Shown: in pieces, positions 1 through 6,134 of the stretch
Layout: each line of letters opens with the position of its first letter
Position numbering within the stretch: the stretch's first letter is position 1
Position numbers and translations under genes: made by a program
Notes under the pieces: generated by a model
What the model was told of the DNA's origin: nothing
The model's input: only the letters and a program-made list of their open reading frames with translations
The model's database searches: none
NCBI GenBank assembly: GCA_016234975.1
Contig: JACRND010000041.1
Span: 1-8,975, forward strand
Direction of reading: 5' to 3'
Source of the DNA: Nitrosarchaeum sp.
GTDB taxonomy: Archaea; Thermoproteota; Nitrososphaeria; Nitrososphaerales; Nitrosopumilaceae
Length of the DNA: 8,975 bases

Positions 1-120
1 AAAAATAAACGTCGTCTGCACATTCAGAAAACAAGTATCTAGTTTTTGTATGTTTTGCTGATCAGACTCAAAAATGACTAGATCTATGATTCCTATTTTA
101 GATCTTACATTCGTATGAAA

Positions 121-135
121 TTTTTTATTTTTTTT
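121..135 (+). terminator. T-rich tract, possible archaeal terminator
   Basis: Six T, one A and eight T in a row on the plus strand. Archaeal RNA polymerase can terminate at such tracts without a hairpin. The orientation would serve a plus-strand transcript entering from the left, but no plus-strand gene is visible in the window before it, so the assignment is weak. Confidence 0.3.
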
Positions 136-207
136 AACGTGTGTTTGGACTTTTTAACAAGTATTTTTTATTTCTCATCTCATAACTGTACACTGAGCAC
201 ATCTAGG

Positions 208-265
208 TAGTGGTCTTTGCCTGAAATAGAGTTCCCCCCAATCCGTTGAAAATAACAGACCACTA
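208..265. repeat. 9-bp inverted repeat with 40-nt loop
   Basis: TAGTGGTCT at 208-216 is perfectly complementary to AGACCACTA at 257-265. It starts 15 nt beyond the stop codon of the minus-strand C2H2 gene, so it would lie in that gene's 3' untranslated region. The loop contains a run of six C (plus strand), that is six G in the minus-strand transcript. It could be a structured 3' end or a small RNA, or chance; the loop is long for an intrinsic terminator and no T run follows on the minus strand. Confidence 0.35.
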
Positions 266-280
266 TTCTTTGACGAATTG

Positions 281-565
281 TCATAGTTTGTCGCTAAATC
301 TAGATCTGAATGCATCAACCCTGCTCTGAGTTTTGTATTCCTCTGGATGTGAGTCTTTTCGTGAGCGTTCTTCCAGATTATGTTTGTGTTCTTCTCTAGC
401 GTGATGTAATCTGTCCTTTTCATGGATGAATTCTCTTTTGCAGTACTGACATGTTACGATAGTTTTATGATGTTTGTGTCTGACGTGCTTTACCAAGTCC
501 TCATGGTTGTCAAATTTTGCTTCACATTGTATGCAGTCATTTTTCTTATTATGGAAAAATCTCAT
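281..565 (-). CDS. Small protein with two C2H2 zinc fingers
   Basis: The protein is 94 aa from the chosen start. Two classical fingers are visible: Cys11-x2-Cys14-x12-His27-x4-His32, and Cys39-x2-Cys42-x12-His55-x4-His60, joined by a 6-residue linker that is not the eukaryotic TGEKP type. A highly charged Arg/Lys/Glu-rich tail of about 34 residues follows. An in-frame ATG exists six codons upstream (583), but a TTTAAATA box at 594-587 lies 29 nt before the ATG at 565, which fits a leaderless transcript starting at 565. Such fingers bind nucleic acid or protein in known families; the target here is unknown. C2H2 fingers are uncommon in prokaryotes but short ones occur in Thaumarchaeota. The gene stands alone, divergent from the zinc-ribbon microprotein at 722. 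Confidence 0.8.
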   Translation of the reverse strand: MRFFHNKKNDCIQCEAKFDNHEDLVKHVRHKHHKTIVTCQYCKREFIHEKDRLHHAREEHKHNLEERSRKDSHPEEYKTQSRVDAFRSRFSDKL

Positions 566-586
566 ATTCCATCTTCCAGGCATGTA

Positions 587-594
587 TATTTAAA
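587..594 (-). promoter_or_regulatory. TATA box of the C2H2 gene
   Basis: TTTAAATA on the minus strand (read 594 to 587) is a close match to the archaeal TATA-box pattern. Its first base is 29 nt before the ATG at 565, so the start site should fall at or next to that codon, arguing for a leaderless mRNA and for the shorter of two possible starts. Confidence 0.6.
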
Positions 595-721
595 CTCGAT
601 ATGTTTTATCAATTTTGAAACTTTGTTGAATTGTTTATTGGTTTTATGTAAAATGATTTTGTATGTGCACTCAAAGTTTACATCGTTATTTGATAATATT
701 GTAATTTTCTGAAATTATATC

Positions 722-808
722 ATGATGGTAAAACCTGAACTCTGTAGCCACGAATATGTTCCTAATGGAACATTATCGTGTCGAAAATGTGGTAAAGTTC
801 GTTACTAA
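722..808 (+). CDS. 28-aa zinc-ribbon microprotein
   Basis: A very short frame starts with two adjacent ATG codons (722 and 725) and ends at TAA 806-808. The peptide has Cys8-x-His10, nine residues, then Cys20-x2-Cys23-Gly, the layout of a minimal CxH...CxxCG zinc ribbon. Nearly every structured residue is a metal ligand or basic, which is hard to explain as a random frame. No clear Shine-Dalgarno sequence precedes it. A TATA-like stretch (GATAATATT, 692-700) lies about 22-30 nt upstream, consistent with a leaderless message. Function is unknown; similar tiny zinc ribbons are, as I recall, frequent in Thaumarchaeota. It is divergent from the C2H2 gene and convergent with the ureohydrolase. Confidence 0.6.
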   Translation: MMVKPELCSHEYVPNGTLSCRKCGKVRY

Positions 809-853
809 CTGAATTTTAAAAACAAAATGAATTGATTTACTCTCAAATGAATT

Positions 854-906
854 TGATGTCTACTTGTCTCTTTGATAATGCCCATTCTATTCTCTGATGT
901 CTACTT
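854..906. repeat. 12-bp direct repeat pair, 41 nt apart
   Basis: TGATGTCTACTT occurs at 854-865 and again at 895-906. The second copy spans the stop codon of the minus-strand ureohydrolase gene, the first lies just beyond it. This may be the relic of a local duplication of the gene's 3' end, or chance in AT-rich DNA. Confidence 0.45.
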
Positions 907-1791
907 TTTTTGAATTTTTGTGATTTTTTTTGTATCTTTTATTGAAGACAATACTTCTCCAATCAATCTTGAAGCCAAGTGCGATGTAAAATCTTGTATG
1001 TCAAATGGTGGACATATTTCCATGATATCCATTCCAATAATTCCATGTTTGGCTATTTCATTGACCATTGCAAGTGATTCTGTACTTGATAATCCAAATG
1101 GTACTGGAACAGAAACACCTGGGGCAAATGCAGGATCCAAACAATCCATGTCAAAAGACAGGTATGTCTTTGAGCCTACTATTTTTAATATTTCATTAAT
1201 TGTGTTTTTAATTCCGTTGTACTGTACATCTTGTGGGGATATTACTTTGATTCCATGTGTTTGAATATTTACAATCTCTTCTTGCTCTGGACTTCTAATC
1301 CCTACCAAAACGCTGGATTTTTTATCAATATATGGTAAAATGTCGTATAATACAGAACCGTAAAAATCATGAGTCGAACTAAGAAAGTCTGGATGGGCAT
1401 CAAAATAAACAAGTGAAATTGGTCTTTTATGTTCTGCAAATGATTTTATCAACGGTGTAGTCAGCGAATGATCTCCTCCGACAGTTATTGGAATTTTAGA
1501 ATCTTTGGCAAATTTGGCAAAAATCTTTGTAATGTCTTTTCTTGCAATGTTTCCATAATCAAAAATCTTTGCATTGTTTTTACCTGAGTTAGTGTATGCA
1601 ATTGATCTTATCTTGTTTTCAACATAGACATCTCTTTTATTGGACGCATCTCTTACCGCATTTGGTGCAAGTGCTGTTCCTTTCCTAATTGAGTGTGAAT
1701 GTGATTGATCTGGAATTCCTACTATGACAATATCTGATTCTTCATAACTGTTGGAGTTTGCCCAGCATATTGTTTTGTCTCCCCGAGCCAT
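901..1791 (-). CDS. speB: Ureohydrolase (agmatinase/arginase family)
   Basis: The 296-aa protein belongs to the Mn-dependent ureohydrolase family, which hydrolyses guanidino compounds (agmatine, arginine, formimidoylglutamate, guanidinobutyrate or guanidine) to urea or formamide plus an amine. All six expected binuclear-metal ligands are visible: His108 in GGDHS, Asp131/His133/Asp135 in FDAHPD, and Asp214/Asp216 in SFDMDCLDPAFAPG. Length is normal for an agmatinase. In Archaea the usual role is agmatine to putrescine and urea in polyamine synthesis, so agmatinase is the most likely label, but the substrate-specifying loop (around His141) does not settle it. It starts 54 nt after the trpA stop. 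No Shine-Dalgarno sequence precedes the ATG and a weak TATA-like box sits upstream, so it is probably a separate leaderless transcript. The tail is lysine-rich. The symbol is tentative. Confidence 0.85.
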   Translation of the reverse strand: MARGDKTICWANSNSYEESDIVIVGIPDQSHSHSIRKGTALAPNAVRDASNKRDVYVENKIRSIAYTNSGKNNAKIFDYGNIARKDITKIFAKFAKDSKIPITVGGDHSLTTPLIKSFAEHKRPISLVYFDAHPDFLSSTHDFYGSVLYDILPYIDKKSSVLVGIRSPEQEEIVNIQTHGIKVISPQDVQYNGIKNTINEILKIVGSKTYLSFDMDCLDPAFAPGVSVPVPFGLSSTESLAMVNEIAKHGIIGMDIMEICPPFDIQDFTSHLASRLIGEVLSSIKDTKKITKIQKK

Positions 1792-1816
1792 TTTTGATTT
1801 GGGCTATTTTATTGAC

Positions 1817-1824
1817 AGATAAAA
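1817..1824 (-). promoter_or_regulatory. Possible TATA box of the ureohydrolase gene
   Basis: TTTTATCT on the minus strand (1824 to 1817) begins 33 nt before the ATG at 1791, in the 54-nt gap after trpA. It is a loose match at a slightly long distance, but the gene has no ribosome binding site, which makes an own promoter plausible. Confidence 0.35.
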
Positions 1825-1845
1825 CTATTTTGGTTATTTTCAGAT

Positions 1846-2649
1846 CTACTTTTTGACTGTTTGTCTTTTGAGGCTTTTTGTAAATGCCGTAATATCTAAC
1901 TCTAGTTTGTTATGGGGTGTCTTTTCAATTAGTTTCAAAAATGCACTTCCTACAATTACCGCATCAGCCCCAGCATTGATGTATTTTTTGACATCATTGG
2001 GAGTTGAAACGCCAAATCCTACTCCGACCGGAATCTTTCCTTTGGTGATTTTTTTGACCTCTTTGATTGCCTTTATGGTGTAATTTTGGATTCCTGTTTT
2101 CACTCCAGTAGTACCATACACTGCAACTAAATACAAAAATCCTGAAGATGATTTTGCGATTCTTTCTATTCTTGATTTTGTTGTATTTGGAGATACCAAA
2201 AATATTGTGTCTGCCCTGTTTTTGGCAGATGCCAGATATTCTTTTGATTCTTCAATTGACATATCTGGTAGAATAAATCCATCAATTCCTGCCTTTTTAG
2301 ATTCGGCAATAAATTTTGGATATCCTTTGTGATATAAAATATTGGTATATGTCATTAGAACTAGTGGTATATCTGTCTCTTTTCTGATCTTTTTTACAAT
2401 ATTGAAAAATCTGTTAATTTTGATTCCGTTATCTAATGATATCATACTGGCATTTTGAATTACGGGTCCATCTGCCAGAGGATCTGAAAATGGAAATCCT
2501 AACTCTATTATGTCTGTCCCACCTTTGATTAACCCTCTTATTGCAGTCATCGTTGTTTTCTCATTTGGGTATCCAACCATTATGTATGCGATTAGTGCCT
2601 TTTCTTTTTTAGCAACTAGTTCTGCAAATTTTTCTTTAATTCTTGACAT
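1846..2649 (-). CDS. trpA: Tryptophan synthase alpha chain
   Basis: TrpA cleaves indole-3-glycerol phosphate to indole and glyceraldehyde 3-phosphate; normally the indole tunnels to TrpB in an alpha2beta2 complex. The 267-aa protein is a full-length TIM barrel. The catalytic pair Glu49 and Asp60 is present ([14 protein letters not shown], residues 49-62), at the same numbering as the Salmonella enzyme. The mobile loop-6 region appears as YGTTGVKTG, and the phosphate-binding GVGFGVS and [11 protein letters not shown] segments are intact near the C-terminus. The ATG at 2649 lies inside the end of the trpB frame (14-nt overlap), with only a weak AGGT upstream, so translation is probably coupled to trpB. 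Because trpB upstream is disrupted, both coupling and allosteric partnership may be lost. It is the last gene of the trp operon. Confidence 0.97.
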   Translation of the reverse strand: MSRIKEKFAELVAKKEKALIAYIMVGYPNEKTTMTAIRGLIKGGTDIIELGFPFSDPLADGPVIQNASMISLDNGIKINRFFNIVKKIRKETDIPLVLMTYTNILYHKGYPKFIAESKKAGIDGFILPDMSIEESKEYLASAKNRADTIFLVSPNTTKSRIERIAKSSSGFLYLVAVYGTTGVKTGIQNYTIKAIKEVKKITKGKIPVGVGFGVSTPNDVKKYINAGADAVIVGSAFLKLIEKTPHNKLELDITAFTKSLKRQTVKK

Positions 2650-3731
2650 GTTTACCTAGATACCTTTGTACTTCCTCCACATCTTTGTCTCCTCTTCCTG
2701 AAAGTGTAACTATAATTGATTCAGATTTTTTGCTCTTTTTTGCAACCTTCATTGCTTCAGCTATTGCATGGGCTGATTCCAGAGCTGGAATGATTCCTTC
2801 AGTTCTAGTCAACATCAAAAATGCATGCTGAAATACTGTGCGTTTCTGTAATTTGTCCTTCCTCATCTTGTAATAAGTATGTCATCATTCCGTGAAGCAC
2901 ACCTTTACTGCCAGCTGACAATGTAGCAGAATGATATTTTGATTTTAATCCTTTACCTGCAGCCTCTACTCCGATGATTTCTGCATTTGTATCAACTAGT
3001 GGATAAAATGTTCCGATTGCATTTGATCCTCCACCAACACATGCAATTACAATATCTGGTGTTTTATTTGATATTTTTTTCATCTGTACTTTAATTTCTT
3101 CTCCTATCACACTTTGAAAGTCTCTTACCATTACAGGATATGGGTGAGGTCCTACTGCAGAACCTAACAAATAGTATGTAGATTCAACATTTGTAATCCA
3201 ATCTCTGATTGCTTCATTAATTGCATCTTTGAGAGTTTTAGAACCTGATTTTACTGGGTGAACTTTAGAACCAAGCATATTCATTCTGTAGACGTTTAAC
3301 TTTTGTCGTATGGTGTCTTTGTAGCCCATGTATACTTCTGACTTCATTCCCAAAACAGCACACGCCATTGCCGTAGCTACCCCATGTTGACCTGCACCTG
3401 TTTCAGCGATAATTCTTTTCTTGTTCATTTTTTTTGCAAGTAATGCTTGACCTAACGTGTTGTTTATTTTATGAGCACCTCCGTGTAAGAGATCTTCTCT
3501 TTTTAGATATATTTTAGCACCACCGCATTTTTCTGATAAATTTTTTGCATAGTATAATGGGGTCGGTCTCCCTGCATATTGTTTCAGGTAATAATCCAGT
3601 TCTTTTTTGAAATCTTTGTTGTCTTTGAATTTGAGATAATTTTCTTCTAATTCCTCAATTGCCGGGACTAGTGTCTCTGGAATGTATTTACCACCGAATT
3701 CTCCAAATTTACCATCTTTAGGATATTTCAA
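2636..3731 (-). pseudogene. trpB: Tryptophan synthase beta chain, disrupted by deletion/frameshift
   Basis: TrpB condenses indole with serine using PLP. The N-terminal part (3731 to 2826, 302 residues) is excellent: HGGAHKINN with the PLP lysine Lys88, Glu110-TGAGQHG, the phosphate-binding [10 protein letters not shown] at 231-240, and [14 protein letters not shown] at the end. It then runs into six unrelated residues and a stop at 2807-2805. The gene resumes one base out of phase at 2824 with [20 protein letters not shown] and the Ser377-equivalent motif LSGRGDKD, ending at 2636. The family's intervening GLDYPGVGPEHAYL... stretch (about 33 residues, containing the Asp305 equivalent that closes the active site) is absent from every frame. 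The joined length is 364 against the usual 390-400. The deletion is about 95-98 nt and not a multiple of three. The start is TTG in a TTGA overlap with trpC, with GGTGA upstream. It may be a real pseudogene or a sequence error. Confidence 0.9.
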
Positions 3732-4507
3732 TACGCATTCACCAATTTTCTGACATGTTCTTGAATATTATCGCTTTTCATTATGCTTGATCCTATTAGA
3801 AATGCATCTGCTCCACATTTTTTTAGATATTGAATGTCCTCAGGTGTCTCGATTCCACTCTCTGACAGTATGGGCCTTGTTTTTTTATGCCCTTCAAGAA
3901 CTCTTCCTGTAGTTTTAAGATCGATCTCTAATGTATCCAAGTTTCTATTGTTAATTCCAATTAGATCTGATTCTGTTTTTAGTGCATTTTGAAATTCTTG
4001 TTTTGTGTGTACCTCTAGCAGAATTTTTAGTCCTTTTTTGTGACCGTATTTTATGAATTCATCTATATCTCTGAGAAATCCTTGATCAAATAACGACTGA
4101 ATGACCAATATGTAATCTGCACCTATTTTTTCTGCAGTGTCAATCTGTACAGTGTCAATCATAATATCTTTCATCAATAATGGGACATCCACTGCTTGTC
4201 TTATCTGTATGAAATATTCAGGTGACCCATTAAACATGTGAGGTTGGGTAAGAACGGATAGCGCTTTGGCGCCTCCTGAAATCATTTGTTTTGCAATATT
4301 GACCGGGTCAGATAATGTTCTGATCTTACCCAAAGACGGAGATGAAAACTTTACCTCCGTAAGCAGCGTGGCATGTTTGTTTGTTTTTATTATCTGTAAA
4401 AAATCATCACTTGATTTTTTTAATTTTACATCCACATCATACACTCCTTCATCAATTGCAGTTTGTGAATTATTTACTAATTTTCTTAGAATGTTTTCGA
4501 CCATCAT
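3728..4507 (-). CDS. trpC: Indole-3-glycerol phosphate synthase
   Basis: TrpC converts carboxyphenylamino-deoxyribulose phosphate to indole-3-glycerol phosphate with loss of CO2 and water. The 259-aa TIM barrel carries the IGPS signature [13 protein letters not shown] with Glu51 and Lys53, the general-acid lysine in LMKD (Lys113), catalytic Glu165 in LEVHTK, Asn186 in GINNRNLDT, and Glu216-Ser217 in LSESGIE; the phosphate site IGSSIMK is near the end. These match the Sulfolobus enzyme residue by residue with a small offset. It is monofunctional: no TrpF domain is fused. The ATG at 4507 overlaps the trpD stop (ATGA), and GGAG lies 5 nt upstream; a second ATG follows directly. Confidence 0.97.
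   Translation of the reverse strand: MMVENILRKLVNNSQTAIDEGVYDVDVKLKKSSDDFLQIIKTNKHATLLTEVKFSSPSLGKIRTLSDPVNIAKQMISGGAKALSVLTQPHMFNGSPEYFIQIRQAVDVPLLMKDIMIDTVQIDTAEKIGADYILVIQSLFDQGFLRDIDEFIKYGHKKGLKILLEVHTKQEFQNALKTESDLIGINNRNLDTLEIDLKTTGRVLEGHKKTRPILSESGIETPEDIQYLKKCGADAFLIGSSIMKSDNIQEHVRKLVNAY
3739..3743 (-). promoter_or_regulatory. Ribosome binding site deciding the TTG start of trpB
   Basis: GGTGA on the minus strand (3743 to 3739) lies 7 nt before the TTG at 3731. The only nearby ATG (3738) is out of frame, so this site supports initiation at TTG within the end of trpC. Confidence 0.55.
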
Positions 4508-5544
4508 GCTATCTCCTTTAATTTCGAAATATCTCCAGTATCTGCAACAAACCTTTCTAATAGTTTGAATGCTTTTCCGTCTTTAATTGTGTTTAATGCC
4601 AATTCAACCCCCTCTTCAAAATTATTTACAATGTTTGCAACAATTAATCCACCAGCTGCATTAAGCGCAGTTGTTTCTATCATGGCTTGATTTGCAGTAT
4701 TGTTTAATACTCCAACAAATCCCTTTATTGCCTCTTCTTTTGTTTTAATTTGAATATCTTTTAATGTTGACTTGTGCAGCCCAACTACTTGAGGATCAAT
4801 TGAATTCATCAATACTCTGTCGTTTCTTAAAACACATACTCTGTGTGTTGAACTAGTTGGAAATTCATCCGTGCCGTCATCTGAGCGGACTGTCATGACA
4901 TTTTCTGCCCCTTTTCTTTTTAGAATTAATGGTAATCTGTCTAAATATTCAACAGAAAAAACACCAATCATCTGATTTTTAACACCTGCTGGATTTGATA
5001 TTGGACCTAAGAGATTAAATGCTGATCTTTTTCCTAATTGCTTTCTTGCATTTGACATATGCCTCATTGCAGGATGAAATTTTTGTGCAAACATAAAACA
5101 TATGTTGTGTTTTTCAAGTATGTCTGCAATTTTATCCGGCTCTGAATTTAGATCATACCCAAAATACTCAAAAACATCTGCACTTCGAGAAACGACCGCA
5201 CTTGAACGATTTCCATGTTTTGCTACAATACCTCCTGCGGCTGTGACTACAAATGACGCAGCAGTGGATATGTTGAATGTTTGAAGATTATCTCCCCCAG
5301 TACCACACATGTCTATGACCCGTCCCTTGTTCTTAGGCTCTACTTTGAGGGCAAATTCCTGCATTTTATCAAGCATTCCGAGCAACTCATCGTCTGTTTC
5401 GCCTTTTTCTGTCAGGCTTGATAGAAAATCTAAATTTTCTTTGTCATTTGTTTTACCTGATAAAATCTCTGTCATCATGTAATTCATCTGATCATATGTA
5501 AGATCTGTTTTTTGTTGAAGTTTCGAAATCAAGTCTGAAATCAT
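4504..5544 (-). CDS. trpD: Anthranilate phosphoribosyltransferase
   Basis: TrpD transfers phosphoribosyl from PRPP to anthranilate. The 346-aa protein has the family order: a helical N-terminal domain, CGTGGDNLQTFNIST (GTGGD at 81-85, pyrophosphate loop), KHGNRS at 109-114, the anthranilate-site Arg167 in NARKQLGKRSAFNLLGPISNPAG, and the Mg-binding Asp226-Glu227 in DGTDEF. One oddity: the segment after KHGNRS, usually like VSSKSGSADVLE, reads SAVVSRSADVFE, so the second loop lacks the usual Gly/Ser/Lys pattern while keeping length and SAD. It overlaps trpG and trpC by ATGA junctions, and AGGTGA stands 10 nt before the ATG. Length and most active-site residues argue for a working enzyme. Confidence 0.96.
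   Translation of the reverse strand: MISDLISKLQQKTDLTYDQMNYMMTEILSGKTNDKENLDFLSSLTEKGETDDELLGMLDKMQEFALKVEPKNKGRVIDMCGTGGDNLQTFNISTAASFVVTAAGGIVAKHGNRSSAVVSRSADVFEYFGYDLNSEPDKIADILEKHNICFMFAQKFHPAMRHMSNARKQLGKRSAFNLLGPISNPAGVKNQMIGVFSVEYLDRLPLILKRKGAENVMTVRSDDGTDEFPTSSTHRVCVLRNDRVLMNSIDPQVVGLHKSTLKDIQIKTKEEAIKGFVGVLNNTANQAMIETTALNAAGGLIVANIVNNFEEGVELALNTIKDGKAFKLLERFVADTGDISKLKEIA
4511..4516 (-). promoter_or_regulatory. Ribosome binding site of trpC
   Basis: GGAGAT on the minus strand (4516 to 4511), preceded by AAA, lies just before the ATG at 4507. It is a good Shine-Dalgarno sequence inside the end of trpD, fitting internal operon genes that, unlike the leaderless first genes, use ribosome binding sites. 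Confidence 0.55.
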
Positions 5545-6134
5545 TTTTTATTTTTCACCTGTTTTATGAAATTTGAGAAGATCTTTTTCCCATCTTCTGT
5601 CATGATTGATTCAGGATGAAATTGTACTCCTTGTATTAGATACTCTTTATGTCTTATTGCCATGACTTCTCCATCATCAGCTGCAGTAGCTGTCACTTCC
5701 AATATGTCTGGAATTATTGTTTTGTCTCCAACTAGAGAATGATATCTTGTTGCTCTAAATGGATTCTTGACATCTTTGAATAATTCAGTGTTGGTGTGCT
5801 CAACTGGACTGGTCTTGCCATGTCTAACACAACCTGCATTTGTAACTTTGCCACCAAATGCCTGAATTATTCCTTGATGTCCAAGACACACTCCTAATAT
5901 CGGAGTGGTAGGTCCCATGTCTTTGATTACATCGCTACATACCCCAAAATATTTTCTGTCTGCGGGAGTTCCTGGACCTGGTGATATGATTATTGCATCA
6001 TAGTTGTTTCGTTTTATTTGTTCTAGTGTTATTTTGTCATTTCTTATGACATCGCAATCTACTCCTAGCTCACCCAAGTACTGTGCAATATTATATACAA
6101 ACGAATCATAATTATCTATAATTAGAAATTTCAT
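5541..6134 (-). CDS. trpG: Anthranilate synthase component II (glutamine amidotransferase)
   Basis: TrpG releases ammonia from glutamine and passes it to TrpE for anthranilate synthesis. The 197-aa class I amidotransferase has a complete catalytic triad: Cys83 in GVCLGHQ, His173 and Glu175 in QFHPES. It also has the N-terminal IIDNYDSFVYN and the oxyanion segment SPGPGTP at 51-57. Length is typical of a stand-alone subunit. TrpG proteins are close to PabA of folate synthesis, and one protein can serve both, but its position between trpE and trpD makes anthranilate synthase the main job. It is coupled to trpE by an ATGA overlap. Confidence 0.96.
   Translation of the reverse strand: MKFLIIDNYDSFVYNIAQYLGELGVDCDVIRNDKITLEQIKRNNYDAIIISPGPGTPADRKYFGVCSDVIKDMGPTTPILGVCLGHQGIIQAFGGKVTNAGCVRHGKTSPVEHTNTELFKDVKNPFRATRYHSLVGDKTIIPDILEVTATAADDGEVMAIRHKEYLIQGVQFHPESIMTEDGKKIFSNFIKQVKNKK
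5555..5560 (-). promoter_or_regulatory. Ribosome binding site of trpD
   Basis: AGGTGA on the minus strand (5560 to 5555) lies 10 nt before the ATG at 5544, within the 3' end of trpG. It is a strong match to the anti-Shine-Dalgarno complement. Confidence 0.55.

Larger units (their letters stand above)
1..280. other. AT-rich region without a convincing gene
   Basis: No start-to-stop reading frame here looks like a protein. A minus-strand frame is open from about 154 to the window edge but has no ATG, GTG or TTG that would start it. A plus-strand frame open from base 2 ends at a TGA at 59-61 and could at most be the tail of a gene lying to the left. The stretch contains plus-strand T tracts (121-135, and again around 165-170) and a 9-bp inverted repeat (208-216 with 257-265), listed separately. 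Confidence 0.5.

Noticed and set aside
2..61. Open plus-strand frame ending at TGA 59-61, perhaps a gene tail entering from the left
   Set aside because: Only 19 codons are visible with no recognisable pattern; the downstream T tract alone is not enough.
175..423. Minus-strand frame of 82 codons overlapping the C2H2 gene
   Set aside because: It shares most of its length with the C2H2 gene in another frame, has no recognisable domain, and has no promoter of its own.
422..712. Plus-strand frame of 96 codons, Phe/Leu/Val-rich
   Set aside because: It is antisense to the C2H2 gene and its promoter; hydrophobicity is expected from AT-rich complement, and no start signals are present.
805..885. 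Minus-strand 26-codon frame after the ureohydrolase gene
   Set aside because: No motif, no promoter, composition like random AT-rich DNA, and it overlaps the end of the plus-strand zinc microprotein.
920..1264. Plus-strand frame inside the ureohydrolase gene
   Set aside because: It is antisense to conserved ureohydrolase motifs and resembles no family.
2636..2866. Separate small gene made from the C-terminal trpB fragment with its own ATG at 2866
   Set aside because: The first 14 codons are out-of-frame trpB sequence; the rest is clearly the TrpB C-terminus and cannot fold or act alone.
2805..2866. Programmed ribosomal frameshift in trpB
   Set aside because: No slippery sequence is seen, and about 33 conserved residues are missing from the DNA, so a frameshift would not rebuild the protein.
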